A DNA stretch of 64,000 nt from Anisus vortex (Eukaryota; Mollusca; Gastropoda; Planorbidae), in contig OX421494.1 in assembly GCA_949126835.1 (NCBI GenBank), positions 57,540,358-57,604,357 on the forward strand, given 5' to 3'. The position numbers were made by a program, and so were the translations under genes. Positions 34,262 to 46,022 of this stretch are shown here, piece after piece. The notes under the pieces were generated by a model. That model was not told the origin of the DNA and ran no database searches. It worked only from the letters and a program-made list of their open reading frames with translations. The stretch's first letter is position 1. The number at the start of each line of letters is the position of its first letter.

Positions 34262-36779
34262 GTGCTTCCGCCGGGTAGGTCGGCGCTACCGCTGCGTAAG
34301 TCGGCGCTACCTCTGAGTACGTCGGCGCTACCTTTTATTTGGTCGGCGCTACCTTTTAGTAGGTCGGCGCTACTGCTAAATAGGTCGGCGCTATCGCTGA
34401 CTAGGTCGGCGCTACCGCTGAGTAGGTATGCGCTACCGCTGAGAAGGTCGGCGCTACCGCTGGGTAGGTCGGCGCTACCGCTGGGTAGGTCGGCGCTACC
34501 TCTGAATACGTCGGCGCTACCTATTAGTAGGTCGGCGCTACCTTTGAGTAGGTCGGCGTCACCGCTAAGTAGGTCGGCGCTACCGCTGGGTAGGTCGGCG
34601 CTACCGCTGGGTAGGTCGGCGCTACAGCCGGGTAAGTCAGCGCTACCGCTGGGTAGTTCGGCGCTACCGCTGGGTAGGTCGGCGCTACCGCTGAGTAGGT
34701 CGGCGCTACAGTTGAGTACGTCGGCGCTACCTTTTAGTAGGTCGGCGCTAACTTTAAGTAGGTCGGCGCTACCGCTGGGTAGGTCGGCGCTACCTCTGAA
34801 TACGTCGGCGCTAACTTTTGGTAGGTCGGCGCTACCTTTGAGTAGGTCGGCGTCACCGCTAAGTAGGTCGGCGCTACCGCTGGGTAGGTCTGCGCTACCT
34901 CTGAATACGTCGGCGCTACCTATTAGTAGGTCGGCGCTACCGCTGGGTAGGTCGGCGCTACCGCTGGGTAGGTCGGCGCTACCGCTGGGTAGGTCGGTGC
35001 TACCGCTGAATAGGTCGGCGCTACAGTTGAGTACGTCGGCGCTACCTTTGGTAGGTCGGCGCTACCTTTTAGTAGGTCGGCGCTACCTTTGAGTAGGTCG
35101 GCGCTACCGCTGGGTAAGTCGGCGCTACCGCTGGGTAGGTCGGCGCTACCGCTGAGTAGGTCGGCGCTACCGCTGGGTAGGTCGGCGCTAACTCTGAATA
35201 CGTCGGCGCTACCTTTTAGTAGGTCGGCGCTAACTTTGAGTAGGTCGGCGCCACCGCTTTGTAGGTCGGCGCTACCGCTGGGTAGGTCGGCGCTACAGCT
35301 AGGTAGGTCGGCGCTACCTCTGAGTACGTCGGCGCTACCTTTTAGTAGGTCGGCGCTACCTTTAAGTAGGTCGGCGCCACCGCTAAGTAGGTCGGCGCTA
35401 CCGCTGAGTAGGTCGGCGCTAACGCTGAGTAAGTCGGCGCAACCGCTAAGTACGTCGGCGCTACCGCTGAGTAGGTCGGCGCTAACGCTGAGTAAGTCGG
35501 CGCTACCGCCGGGTAGGTAGGTGCTTCCGCCGGGTAGGTCGGCGCTACCGCTGCGTAAGTCGGCGCTACCTCTGAGTACGTCGGCGCTACCTTTTATTTG
35601 GTCGGCGCTACCTTTTAGTAGGTCGGCGCTACTGCTAAATAGGTCGGCGCTATCGCTGACTAGGTCGGCGCTACCGCTGAGTAGGTCGGCGCTACCGCTG
35701 AGAAGGTCGGCGCTACCGCTGGGTAGGTCGGCGCTACCGCTGGGTAGGTCGGCGCTACCTCTGAATACGTCGGCGCTACCTATTAGTAGGTCGGCGCTAC
35801 CTTTGAGTAGGTCGGCGTCACCGCTAAGTAGGTCGGCGCTACCGCTGGGTAGGTCGGCGCTACCGCTGGGTAGGTCGGCGCTACAGCCGGGTAAGTCAGC
35901 GCTACCGCTGGGTAGTTCGGCGCTACCGCTGGGTAGGTCGGCGCTACCGCTGAGTAGGTCGGCGCTACAGTTGAGTACGTCGGCGCTACCTTTTAGTAGG
36001 TCGGCGCTAACTTTAAGTAGGTCGGCGCTACCGCTGGGTAGGTCGGCGCTACCTCTGAATACGTCGGCGCTAACTTTTGGTAGGTCGGCGCTACCTTTGA
36101 GTAGGTCGGCGTCACCGCTAAGTAGGTCGGCGCTACCGCTGGGTAGGTCTGCGCTACCTCTGAATACGTCGGCGCTACCTATTAGTAGGTCGGCGCTACC
36201 GCTGGGTAGGTCGGCGCTACCGCTGGGTAGGTCGGCGCTACCGCTGGGTAGGTCGGTGCTACCGCTGAATAGGTCGGCGCTACAGTTGAGTACGTCGGCG
36301 CTACCTTTGGTAGGTCGGCGCTACCTTTTAGTAGGTCGGCGCTACCTTTGAGTAGGTCGGCGCTACCGCTGGGTAAGTCGGCGCTACCGCTGGGTAGGTC
36401 GGCGCTACCGCTGAGTAGGTCGGCGCTACCGCTGGGTAGGTCGGCGCTACCTCTGAATACGTCGGCGCTACCTTTTAGTAGGTCGGCGTCACCGCTAAGT
36501 AGGTCGGCGCTACCGCTGGGTAGGTCGGCGCTACCGCGGGGTAGGTCGGCGCTACCGCTGGGTAGGTCGGCGCTACCGCTGGGTAGGACGGCGCTACCGT
36601 TGGGTAAGTCGGCGCTACCGCTGGGTAGGTCGGCGCTACCGCTGAGTACGTCGGCGCTACCGCTAAGTAGGTCGGCGCTACAGTTGAGTACGTCGGCGCT
36701 ACCTTTTAGTAGGTCGGCGCTAACTTTGAGTAGGTCGGCGCCACCGCTTTGTAGGTCGGCGCTACCGCTGGGTAGGTCG
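34262..36779 (+). repeat. Higher-order tandem repeat, period about 1259 bp
   Basis: The block starting at 34262 (GTGCTTCCGCCGGG) recurs at 35521 with the same variant order and the same 20-bp unit. 35089 and 36348 also correspond. Related but longer copies start near 37011 and 38814. Confidence 0.8.
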
Positions 36780-39700
36780 GCGCTACAGCTAGGTAGGTCG
36801 GCGCTACCTCTGAGTACGTCGGCGCTACCTTTTAGTAGGTCGGCGCTACCTTTAAGTAGGTCGGCGCCACCGCTAAGTAGGTCGGCGCTACCGCTGAGTA
36901 GGTCGGCGCTAACGCTGAGTAAGTCGGCGCAACCGCTAAGTACGTCGGCGCTACCGCTGAGTAGGTCGGCGCTAACGCTGAGTAAGTGGGCGCTACCGCC
37001 GGGTAGGTAGGTGCTTCCGCCGGGTAGGTCGGCGCTACCGCTGCGTAAGTCGGCGCTACCTCTGAGTACGTCGGCGCTACCTTTTATTTGGTCGGCGCTA
37101 CCTTTTAGTAGGTCGGCGCTACTGCTAAATAGGTCGGCGCTATCGCTGGGTAGGTAGGCGCTACCGCTGAGTAGGTCGGCGCTACCGCTGAGAAGGTCGG
37201 CGCTACCGCTGGGTAGGTCGGCGCTACCGCTGGGTAGGTCGGCGCTACCTCTGAATACGTCGGCGCTACCTATTAGTAGGTCGGCGCTACCTTTGAGTAG
37301 GTCGGCGTCACCGCTAAGTAGGTCGGCGCTACCGCTGGGTAGGTCGGCGCTACCGCTGGGTAGGTCGGCGCTACAGCCGGGTAAGTCAGCGCTACTGCTG
37401 GGTAGTTCGGCGCTACCGCTGGGTAGGTCGGCGCTACCGCTGAGTAGGTCGGCGCTACAGTTGAGTACGTCTGCGCTACCTTTTAGTAGGTCGGCGCTAA
37501 CTTTAAGTAGGTCGGCGCTACCGCTGGGTAGGTCGGCGCTACCTCTGAATACGTCGGCGCTAACTTTTGGTAGGTCGGCGCTACCTTTGAGTAGGTCGGC
37601 GTCAACGCTAAGTAGGTCGGCGCTACCGCTGGGTAGGTCTGCGCTACCTCTGAATACGTCGGCGCTACCTATTAGTAGGTCGGCGCTACCGCTGGGTAGG
37701 TCGGCGCTACGCTGGGTAGGTCGGCGCTACCGCTGGATAGGTCGGTGCTACCGCTGAATAGGTCGGCGCTACAGTTGAGTACGTCGGCGCTACCTTTGGT
37801 AGGTCGGCGCTACCTTTTAGTAGGTCGGCGCTACCTTTGAGTAGGTCGGCGCTACCGCTGGGTAAGTCGGCGCTACCGCTGGGTAGGTCGGCGCTACCGC
37901 TGAGTAGGTCGGCGCTACCGCAGGGTAGGTCGGCGCTACCTCTGAATACGTCGGCGCTACCTTTTAGTAGGTCGGCGTCACCGCTAAGTAGGTCGGCGCT
38001 ACCGCTGGGTAGGTCGGCGCTACCACTGGGTAGGTCGGCGCTACCACTGGGTAGGTCGGTGCTACCGCTGAATAGGTCGGCGCTACAGTTGAGTACGTCG
38101 GCGCTACCTTTGGTAGGTCGGCGCTACCTTTTAGTAGGTCGGCGCTACCTTTGAGTAGGTCGGCGCTACCGCTGGGTAAGTCGGCGCTACCGCTGGGTAG
38201 GTCGGCGCTACCGCTGAGTAGGTCGGCGCTACCGCTGGGTAGGTCGGCGCTACCTCTGAATACGTCGGCGCTACCTTTTAGTAGGTCGGCGTCACCGCTA
38301 AGTAGGTCGGCGCTACCGCTGGGTAGGTCGGCGCTACCGCGGGGTAGGTCGGCGCTACCGCTGGGTAGGTCGGCGCTACCGCTGGGTAGGACGGCGCTAC
38401 CGTTGGGTAAGTCGGCGCTACCGCTGGGTAGGTCGGCGCTACCGCTGAGTACGTCGGCGCTACCGCTGAGTAGGTCGGCGCTACAGTTGAGTACGTCGGC
38501 GCTACCTTTTAGTAGGTCGGCGCTAACTTTGAGTAGGTCGGCGCCACCGCTTTGTAGGTCGGCGCTACCGCTGGGTAGGTCGGCGCTACAGCTAGGTAGG
38601 TCGGCGCTACCTCTGAGTACGTCGGCGCTACCTTTTAGTAGGTCGGCGCTACCTTTAAGTAGGTCGGCGCCACCGCTAAGTAGGTCGGCGCTACCGCTGA
38701 GTAGGTCGGCGCTAACGCTGAGTAAGTCGGCGCAACCGCTAAGTACGTCGGTGCTACCGCTGAGTAGGTCGGCGCTAACGCTGAGTAAGTCGGCGCTACC
38801 GCCGGGTAGGTAGGTGCTTCCGCCGGGTAGGTCGGCGCTACCGCTGCGTAAGTCGGCGCTACCTCTGAGTACGTCGGCGCTACCTTTTATTTGGTCGGCG
38901 CTACCTTTTAGTAGGTCGGCGCTACTGCTAAATAGGTCGGCGCTATCGCTGGGTAGGTCGGCGCTACCGCTGAGTAGGTCGGCGCTACCGCTGAGAAGGT
39001 CGGCGCTACCGCTGGGTAGGTCGGCGCTACCGCTGGGTAGGTCGGCGCTACCTCTGAATACGTCGGCGCTACCTATTAGTAGGTCGGCGCTACCTTTGAG
39101 TAGGTCGGCGTCACCGCTATGTAGGTCGGCGCTACCGCTGGGTAGGTCGGCGCTACCGCTGGGTAGGTCGGCGCTACAGCCGGGTAAGTCAGCGCTACCG
39201 CTGGGTAGTTCGGCGCTACCGCTGGGTAGGTCGGCGCTACCGCTGAGTAGGTCGGCGCTACAGTTGAGTACGTCGGCGCTACCTTTTAGTAGGTCGGCGC
39301 TAACTTTAAGTAGGTCGGCGCTACCGCTGGGTAGGTCGGCGCTACCTCTGAATACGTCGGCGCTAACTTTTGGTAGGTCGGCGCTACCTTTGAGTAGGTC
39401 GGCGTCAACGCTAAGTATGTCGGCGCTACCGCTGGGTAGGTCTGCGCTACCTCTGAATACGTCGGCGCTACCTATTAGTAGGTCGGCGCTACCGCTGGGT
39501 AGGTCGGCGCTACCGCTGGGTAGGTCGGCGCTACCGCTGGGTAGGTCGGTGCTACCGCTGAATAGGTCGGCGCTACAGTTGAGTACGTCGGCGCTACCTT
39601 TGGTAGGTCGGCGCTACCTTTTAGTAGGTCGGCGCTACCTTTGAGTAGGTCGGCGCTACCGCTGGGTAAGTCGGCGCTACCGCTGGGTAGGTCGGCGCTA

Positions 39701-40854
39701 CCGCTGGGTAGGTCGGCGCTACCGCTGAGTAGGTCGGCGCTACCGCTGGGTAGGTCGGCGCTACCTCTGAATACGTCGGCGCTACCTTTTAGTAGGTCGG
39801 CGTCACCGCTAAGTAGGTCGGCGCTACCGCTGGGTAGGTCGGCGCTACCGCGGGGTAGGTCGGCGCTACCGCTGGGTAGGTCGGCGCAACCGCTGGGTAG
39901 GACGGCGCTACCGTTGGGTAAGTCGGCGCTACCGCTGGGTAGGTCGGCGCTACCGCTGAGTAGGTCGGCGCTACAGTTGAGTACGTCGGCGCTACCTTTT
40001 AGTAGGTCGGCGCTAACTTTGAGTAGGTCGGCGCCACCGTTTTGTAGGTCGGCGCTACCGCTGGGTAGGTCGGCGCTACAGCTAGGTAGGTCGGCGCTAC
40101 CTCTGAGTACGTCGGCGCTACCTTTTAGTAGGTCGGCGCTACCTTTAAGTAGGTCGGCGCCACCGCTAAGTAGGTCGGCGCTACCTTTTAGTAGGTCGGC
40201 GCTACCTTTATGTAGGTCGGCGCCACCGCTGAGTAGGTCGGCGCTACCGCTGGGTAGGTCGACGCTACCGCTGGGTAGGTTGGCGCTACCGCTGGGTAGG
40301 TCGGCGCTACCGGAGAGTAGGTCGGCTCTACAGTTGAGTACGTCGGCGCTACCATTTATTAGGTCGGTGCCACCGCTAAGTAGGTCGGCGCTACCGCTGA
40401 GTAGGTCGGCGCTACCGCTGGGTAGGTCGGCGCTACCGCTGGGTAGGTCGGCGCTACCTGTGAGTACGTCGGCGCTACCTTTTAGTAGGTCGGCGCTACC
40501 TTTAAGTAGGTCGGCGCCACCGCTAAGTAGGTCGGCGCTACCTTTTAGTAGGTCGGCGCTACCTTTATGTAGGTCGGCGCCACCGCTAAGTAGGTCGGCG
40601 CTACCGCTGGGTAGGTCGACGCTACCGCTGGGTAGGTCGGCGCTACCTCTGGGTAAGTCGGCGCTACCGCTGGGTAGTTCAGCGCTACCGCTGGGTAGGT
40701 CGGCGCTACCGCTGAGTAGGTCGGCGCTACAGTTGAGTACGTCGGCGCTACCTTTTAGTAGGTCGGCGCTAACTTTGAGTAGGTCGGCGCTACCGCTGGG
40801 TAGGTCGGCGCTACCTCTGAGTACGTCGGCGCTACCTTTGAGTAGGTCGTTTCT

Positions 40855-40880
40855 ACCTTTTAGTAGGTACTCAGGAGTAG
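40855..40880. other. Orientation-switch junction of the satellite array
   Basis: The last forward unit (CTACCTTTTAGTAG) runs directly into GTACTCAGGAGTAGAAGCGA, which is the reverse complement of the same satellite family. The join is at about 40866-40870 within TAGGTACTC, with no spacer and no transposon end visible. Confidence 0.9.
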
Positions 40881-43475
40881 AAGCGACGTACTCAGGAGTA
40901 TCGCCGACGTACTCAGGAGTAGCGCCGACGTACTCAGGATTAGCGCCGACGTACTCAGGAGTAGCGCCGACGTACTTAGGAGTAGCGCCGACGTACTCGG
41001 GAGTAGCGCCGACGTACTCAGGAGTAGCGCAGACGTACTTAGGAGTAGCGCCCACGTGCTCAGGAGTATCGCCGACGTGCTCAGGAGTAGCGCCGATGTG
41101 CTCAGGAGTAGCGCCGACGTGCTCAGGAGTAGCGCCGATGTGCTCAGGAGTAGCGCCGATGTACTCGGGTGTAGCGCCGACGTACTCAGGAGAAGCGCCG
41201 ACGTGCTCAGGAGTATCGCCGACGTGCTTAGGAGTAGCGCCGACATGCTCAGGAATAGCGCCGACGTGCTCAGTAGTAGTGACGACGTGCTCAGGAGTAG
41301 CGCCGACGTACTCAGGAGTAGCAGCGACGTACTCGGGAGTTTCGCCGACGTACTTAGGAGTAGCGCCGACGTACTCAGGAGTAGCGCCGACTTACTCAGG
41401 AGTAGCGCCGACGTACTCAGGAGTAGAAGCGACGTACTCAGTAGTATTCCCGACGTACTCAGGAGTAGCGCAGACGTACTCAGGAGTAGCTTAGAAATAC
41501 TCAGGATTAGCGCAGATGTACTCGGGAGTAGCGTCGACGTACTCAGGAGTAGCAGCGACGTACTCAGTAGTAGCGCCGACGTACTTAGGAGTAGCGCTGA
41601 CGTACTCAATAGTAACGCCGACGTACTCAGGAGTATCGCCGACGTACTCAGGGTTGGCGCCGACGTACTCAGGAGTAGCGCCGACGTACTCAGGAGTAGC
41701 GCAGACGTACTCAGGAGTAGCGAAAACGTACTCAGGAGTAGCGAAGACGTACTCAGGAGTAGCGCCGACGTACTAAGGAGTAGCGTTGACTTACTCAGGA
41801 GTAGCGCCGACGTACTCAGGAGTAGTGCCGACGTACAAAGGATTAGCGCCGACGTACTCGGGAGTAGCGCCGACGTACTCAGGAGTAGCCCCGACGTTCT
41901 CAGGAGTAGCGCCGAGGTACTCAGGAGTAGCGCCGACGTACTCAGGAGTAGCGCCGACGTACTCAGGAGTAGCGCCGACGTGCTCAGGAATAGCGCCGAC
42001 GTGCTCAGGAGTAGCGACGACGTGCTCAGGAGTAGCGCCGACGTAATCAGGAGTAGCGCCGACGTAATCAGGAGTAGCAGCTACGTACTCAGGTGTAGCG
42101 CCGACGTACTCAGGAGTAGCGCCGACGTGCTCAGGAGTAGCGCAGACGTACTCGGGAGTAGCGTCGACGTACTCGGGAGTAGCGTCGACGTACTCAGGAG
42201 TAGCAGCGACGTACTCAGGTGTAGCGCCGACGTACTTAGGAGTAGCGCCGACGTACTCAGGAGTAGCAGCGACGTTCTCAGGAGTAGCATCGACGTACTC
42301 AGGAGTAGCGCCGACGTACTCAGGATTAGCGCCGACGTACTCAGGAGTAGCGCCGACGTAATCAGGAGTAGCAGCGACGTACTCGGGAGTAGCGCCGACG
42401 TACTCAGGAGTAGCGCAGACGTACTCAGGAGTAGCGCAGACGTACTCAGCATTAGCGCCGACGTACTCGGGAGTAGCGCCGATGTACTCGGGAGTAGCGC
42501 CGACGTACTCGGGAGTGGCGCCGACGTACTCAGGACTGGCGCCGACGTACTCAGGAGTGGCGCCGACGTAATCAGGAGTCGCGCCGACGTACTTAGGAGT
42601 AGCGCAGACGTACTCAGGAGTACCGCCGACGTTCTCAGGAGTAGCGCCTACGTACTCAGGAGTAGCGCCGACGTACTCGGGAGTAGCGCCGACGTACTCA
42701 GGAGTAGCGCCGACGTAATCAGGAGTAGCAGCGACGTACTCGGAAGTAGCGCCGACGTACTCAAGAGTAGCGCAGACGTACTCAGGAGTAGCGCAGACGT
42801 ACTCAGCATTAGCGCCGACGTACTCGGGAGTAGCGCCGATGTACTCGGGAGTAGCGCCGACGTTTTCGGGAGTGGCGCCGACGTACTCAGGACTGACGCC
42901 GACGTACTCGGGAGTAGCGCCGACGTGCTCAGGAGTAGCGCCGACGTGCTCAGGAGTAGCGCCGACGTGCTCAGGAGTAGCGCCGACGTGCTCAGGAGTA
43001 GCGCCGACGTGCTCGGGAATAGCGCCGACGTGCTCAGGAGTAGCGCCGACGTGCTCAGGAGTAGCGCCGACGTGCTCAGGAGTAGCGCCGACGTGCTCAG
43101 GAGTAGCGCCGACGTGCTCAGGATTAGCGCCGACGTACTCAGGAGTAGCGCCGACGTAATCAGGAGTAGCAGCGACGTACTCGGGAGTAGCGCCGACGTA
43201 CTCAGGAGTAGCGCCGATGTACTCAGGAGTAGCGCCGACGTACTCAGGAGTAGCGCCGACGTACTTAGGAGTAGCGCCGACGTACTTAGGAGTAGCGCCG
43301 ACGTACTCAGGAGTAGCGCCGACGTACTCAGGAGTAGCGCCGACGTACTTAGGAGTAGCGCCGACGTACTCAGGAGTAGCGCCGACGTACTCAGGAGTAG
43401 CGCCGACGTACTCAGGAGTAGCGCCGACGTACTTAGGAGTAGCGCCGACGTACTCAGGAGTAGCGCCGACGTACT
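40869..43475 (-). repeat. 21-bp satellite array, inverted arm
   Basis: About 124 units of the same 21-bp family in the opposite orientation. On the minus strand the unit reads GTCGGCGCTAC then TCCTGAGTAC. This differs by a small change from the CTCTGAGTAC variant of the forward array and is the dominant type here. A nearly uniform run of units with GTGCTCAGG lies at 42915-43120. Long frames on both strands (848 codons of DVLRSSA type on plus, STSALLL type on minus) are repeat artefacts. Confidence 0.95.
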
Positions 43476-43750
43476 TTATGCCACACTGTATGTTGACTGT
43501 AAAGCAGTTTCAAGTGTCTGGGCAAGGTCACTGCCACAGCCTCACAGGCTACTGCCACATGGACATGCTGATACCCAGACAAGTCTTATGGTGTTCATTT
43601 AGAATTTCCTTCTTTCTTTCATTGTACTGGACATGATTGACTTCACTGTGAGCATTTATTCTGTACAGGCATACTACACTTCAGGTAGTTTATGGTAAAA
43701 TGATCAGCAAGTATCTTATCCACTCTTATAGGGTTGCATTAATTTTTTAT
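43476..43750. other. Array-flank sequence, no feature seen
   Basis: The satellite stops abruptly in GTACTTTATGCCACACTG. The next ~275 bp are AT-rich, with no domain, RNA gene or repeat I can identify. Confidence 0.6.
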
Positions 43751-44166
43751 TACTCCCTTTATTTTAATTTTGCATTTTCTGTCTATCTGATTGCAATCAT
43801 GCGTGCGTCGTGGGAGCAAGAATTGGCTTCGACAGCAGACTTGTGGCGCCTAACAATACATCCTTTCAAATTTTCAGTTAAAACAACTTAATAATACTAC
43901 ACTTATGACAATATTCATTCTTAAAAGGAAAGTATAAGAAAAATTTTGATTTCGCGTTAAAAATGCCTGTGCAACTTTTTATAGTTTTTCGGCGCAAAGC
44001 TAGAAAAAAAGAGTATGCGCTAAGATTATTTTTAGAACAATTCATACGGAGTAAGGAGATATTTTTGAGATTTGCGACACGATATTTTTCTGTACGTTTC
44101 ATTTGCAGTAGTCAATCAATTATTTAATTACATGATGGTAAACTTAGTTTTCAAATAAAGGGAGTA
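43751..44166. mobile_element. TIR MITE copy 1 (TA-flanked, CTCCCTTTATTT ends)
   Basis: Begins TACTCCCTTTATTT and ends AAATAAAGGGAGTA, a perfect 14-bp inverted terminal pair. If TA is the target duplication, the TIR is CTCCCTTTATTT, as in Tc1/mariner-type MITEs. There is no transposase. The interior has a CGGCGCAAAGCTAGAAAAA segment shared with the next copies. Confidence 0.75.
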
Positions 44167-44203
44167 GACTATAATGAAAACTTCGTTTTTATGGTTTTCT
44201 TGT

Positions 44204-44653
44204 TACTCCCTTTATTTTAAGTTGCATTTTCTGTCTGTCTGTCTGATTGCAATGGTGCAAGAATTGGCTTCGATTTTTCGACCACTACCCGTGGTCCAAT
44301 CAAGCTGAAATTTGGACAGCAGACTTGCCCCGACTAACCATACATCCTATCAAATTTTCAGTTAAAACAACTTAATAATACTACACTTATGACAATATTC
44401 ATTTCTTAAAAGGAAAGTATAAGAAAAATGTTGGTTTCACTTTAAAAATGACTGTGCAACTTTTTATAGTTTTTCGGCGCAAAGCTAGAAAAAAAAATTA
44501 TGCGCTACGATTATTTTTAGAACAATTCATACGGAGTAAGGAGATATCTTTGAGATTTGCGACACAGATATTTTTTCTGTACGTTTCATTTGCAGTAGTC
44601 AATCAATTATTTAATTACATGATGGTAAACTTAGTTTGCAAATAAAGGGAGTA
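44204..44653. mobile_element. TIR MITE copy 2, tandem with copy 1
   Basis: Same ends (TACTCCCTTTATTT ... AAATAAAGGGAGTA) and a homologous interior. It is separated from copy 1 by a 37-bp spacer containing GAAAACTTCGTTTTTATGG, and the same spacer follows each copy. Confidence 0.75.
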
Positions 44654-44689
44654 TAATAAAAACTTCGTTTTTACGGTTTTCTTGTTAGA

Positions 44690-44820
44690 ACAATTCATAC
44701 GGAGTAAGGAGATATTTTTGAGATTTGCGACACAGATATTTTTCTGTACGTTTCATTTGCAGTAGTCAATCAATTATTTAATTACATGATGGTAAACTTA
44801 GTTTTCAAATAAAGGGAGTA
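44690..44820. mobile_element. TIR MITE copy 3, left-truncated
   Basis: Only the right ~130 bp of the same element (from CAATTCATACGGAGTAAGGA to AAATAAAGGGAGTA), again followed by the spacer motif. Confidence 0.7.
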
Positions 44821-45135
44821 TAATGAAAACTTCGGTTTTATGGTTTTCTTGTTAATAGTAATTCCAAGAGTTGAATATTTTAAGTACCGGTAAATAATCA
44901 TATTATATTTATATTGAAAAAAAAAGCAAAACACTTAATTTTTTTGTAGTTTCATTGTATACTGTGTATTGCTGTTTATGTGAGCATAAGTCAGTTTAAA
45001 TTATTATCTTACAACTATTACAAGGCAGCTTTCTAAACTACAGTAAACAGAGGCACATAAGATTAAGAACTGTGCTAATTAAGATTTACTACGGTATCTC
45101 TTCTAGCGGACTGACTCAGTAATGAATGGATATGT
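44821..45135. other. AT-rich spacer, no gene seen
   Basis: Apart from the end of the MITE spacer motif, nothing recognisable on either strand. Confidence 0.5.
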
Positions 45136-46022
45136 CAGTGGTTTCCAACCTGTGGGTCGTGAGTCGTGACCCTTGGGGGGTCGAATGACAATTTCAGGGG
45201 GGGGAGGTCGCCTAAGACCTTTTAAAAACACATAATTTTGCTGGTCCTAGGAACCGAGACACCGCCCATCTATCCGTCTCCAGGCAGCTACTTTGTTGAA
45301 AGCAGCAGTATTGACAGTGGCAGGGTTGTTACCACAATGTACTTATGCGAGCCAGCCATATGTGTAGAGTGCAGATGCTTTGTTTAAAGCAGCAGTATTG
45401 GCAGTAAAACAACACTTCATGAATATATTGGAACTCAGGGTGGATGCTATTCAGTCTATTATTCGGTGAGGCCGGCTGGTCTAGCGGTTGGCACACCAGA
45501 CTGTCAACCCAAAACCAACGGACAGGTCGCGGGTTCTATCCCTGCCACCGGCGGATCCCTGTCACCCTGCAGGCGTTTTGGGCCTGTAAACGTATTTGCG
45601 CCAGCAGGCAGCACTATGTTTACAGCAGCGCATAGAAATGTTCCCAACGCATAGAAATGTTCCCAACGGGAACGGGATATGTGCTATATAAGTCTCATAT
45701 TTATTTATTTATTATTTTTTATATTTAGCTGTTGATGTGATATGTGATACTAATAGATAAGTAAAAAAAGAAAAAAAAAAATCAGGAATCGTTAATCCTT
45801 AATTAGAAATTAATATTTTACAATATATAATTAGATAGTGTTTTTGTGTTTAATCACTTTGCTTTAATATGTAACAATGAAAATACATCTTGCATGTCAC
45901 ACTACATAACAGTAGCAAATTATAGTTATAAGGTAGGGACAATCATAATTATATGGTTGGGGGCGCACAAGATGAGGAGCTGTAGTAAGGGGTTACTGCA
46001 TTATAAAGGTTGGGAACCACTG
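45136..46022. mobile_element. hAT-type non-autonomous DNA transposon
   Basis: 887 bp. Left end CAGTGGTTTCCAACCT; the right end is its inverted complement with one mismatch (GGTTGGGAACCACTG). Eight-base flanks GGATATGT (45128-45135) and GGATAGGT (46023-46030) match at 7 of 8 positions, the hAT target-duplication length. The subterminal GGGTCGTGAGTCGTGACCC motif is typical of hAT 'CAGTGGTTCCCAACC' families. No transposase is present. It contains a SINE-like insert. Confidence 0.85.
45468..45720 (+). mobile_element. tRNA-derived SINE-like insert nested in the hAT element
   Basis: tRNA-like head with an A-box-like TGGTCTAGCGG (45477-45487) and a B-box-like GGGTTCTATCC (45531-45541). A non-tRNA body follows, containing a duplicated CGCATAGAAATGTTCCCAA (about 45638-45667). 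The tail is GTGCTATATAAGTCTCATATTT and A/T repeats. The B box is imperfect (T for the usual G/A), so this is a relic, not a tRNA gene. Confidence 0.6.

Larger units (their letters stand above)
13300..40868 (+). repeat. 21-bp satellite array, main block with higher-order repeats
   Basis: About 1,310 head-to-tail 21-bp units with the same core and orientation as the block at the left edge. The array contains duplicated multi-kilobase blocks, occasional non-21-bp units (for example the 20-bp units ending TTTGGTA near 35050, 36310, 38110 and 39605, and a deletion at 27135) and three telomere-like insertions. Monomer variants appear in the same order in each higher-order copy, so the block has grown by unequal exchange or segmental duplication, not only by slippage. 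The longest open frame (17527-20562, 1011 codons of SALPLGR-type heptads) is a by-product of the 21-bp period. Confidence 0.97.

Noticed and set aside
1..43475. CRISPR array
   Set aside because: Units are contiguous 21-mers with no spacers, the context is eukaryotic, and there are no cas genes.
1..43475. CENP-B box or known centromeric satellite signature
   Set aside because: No match to the TTCG....CGGGA-type box by eye. A centromere role cannot be argued from this sequence.
41056..43602. 848-codon DVLRSSA repeat frame and minus-strand STSALLL frames
   Set aside because: Inverted arm of the same 21-bp array; open on both strands for the same arithmetic reason.
45468..45560. Functional tRNA gene
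   Set aside because: A and B boxes present but the stems do not pair and a SINE-like body and tail follow.
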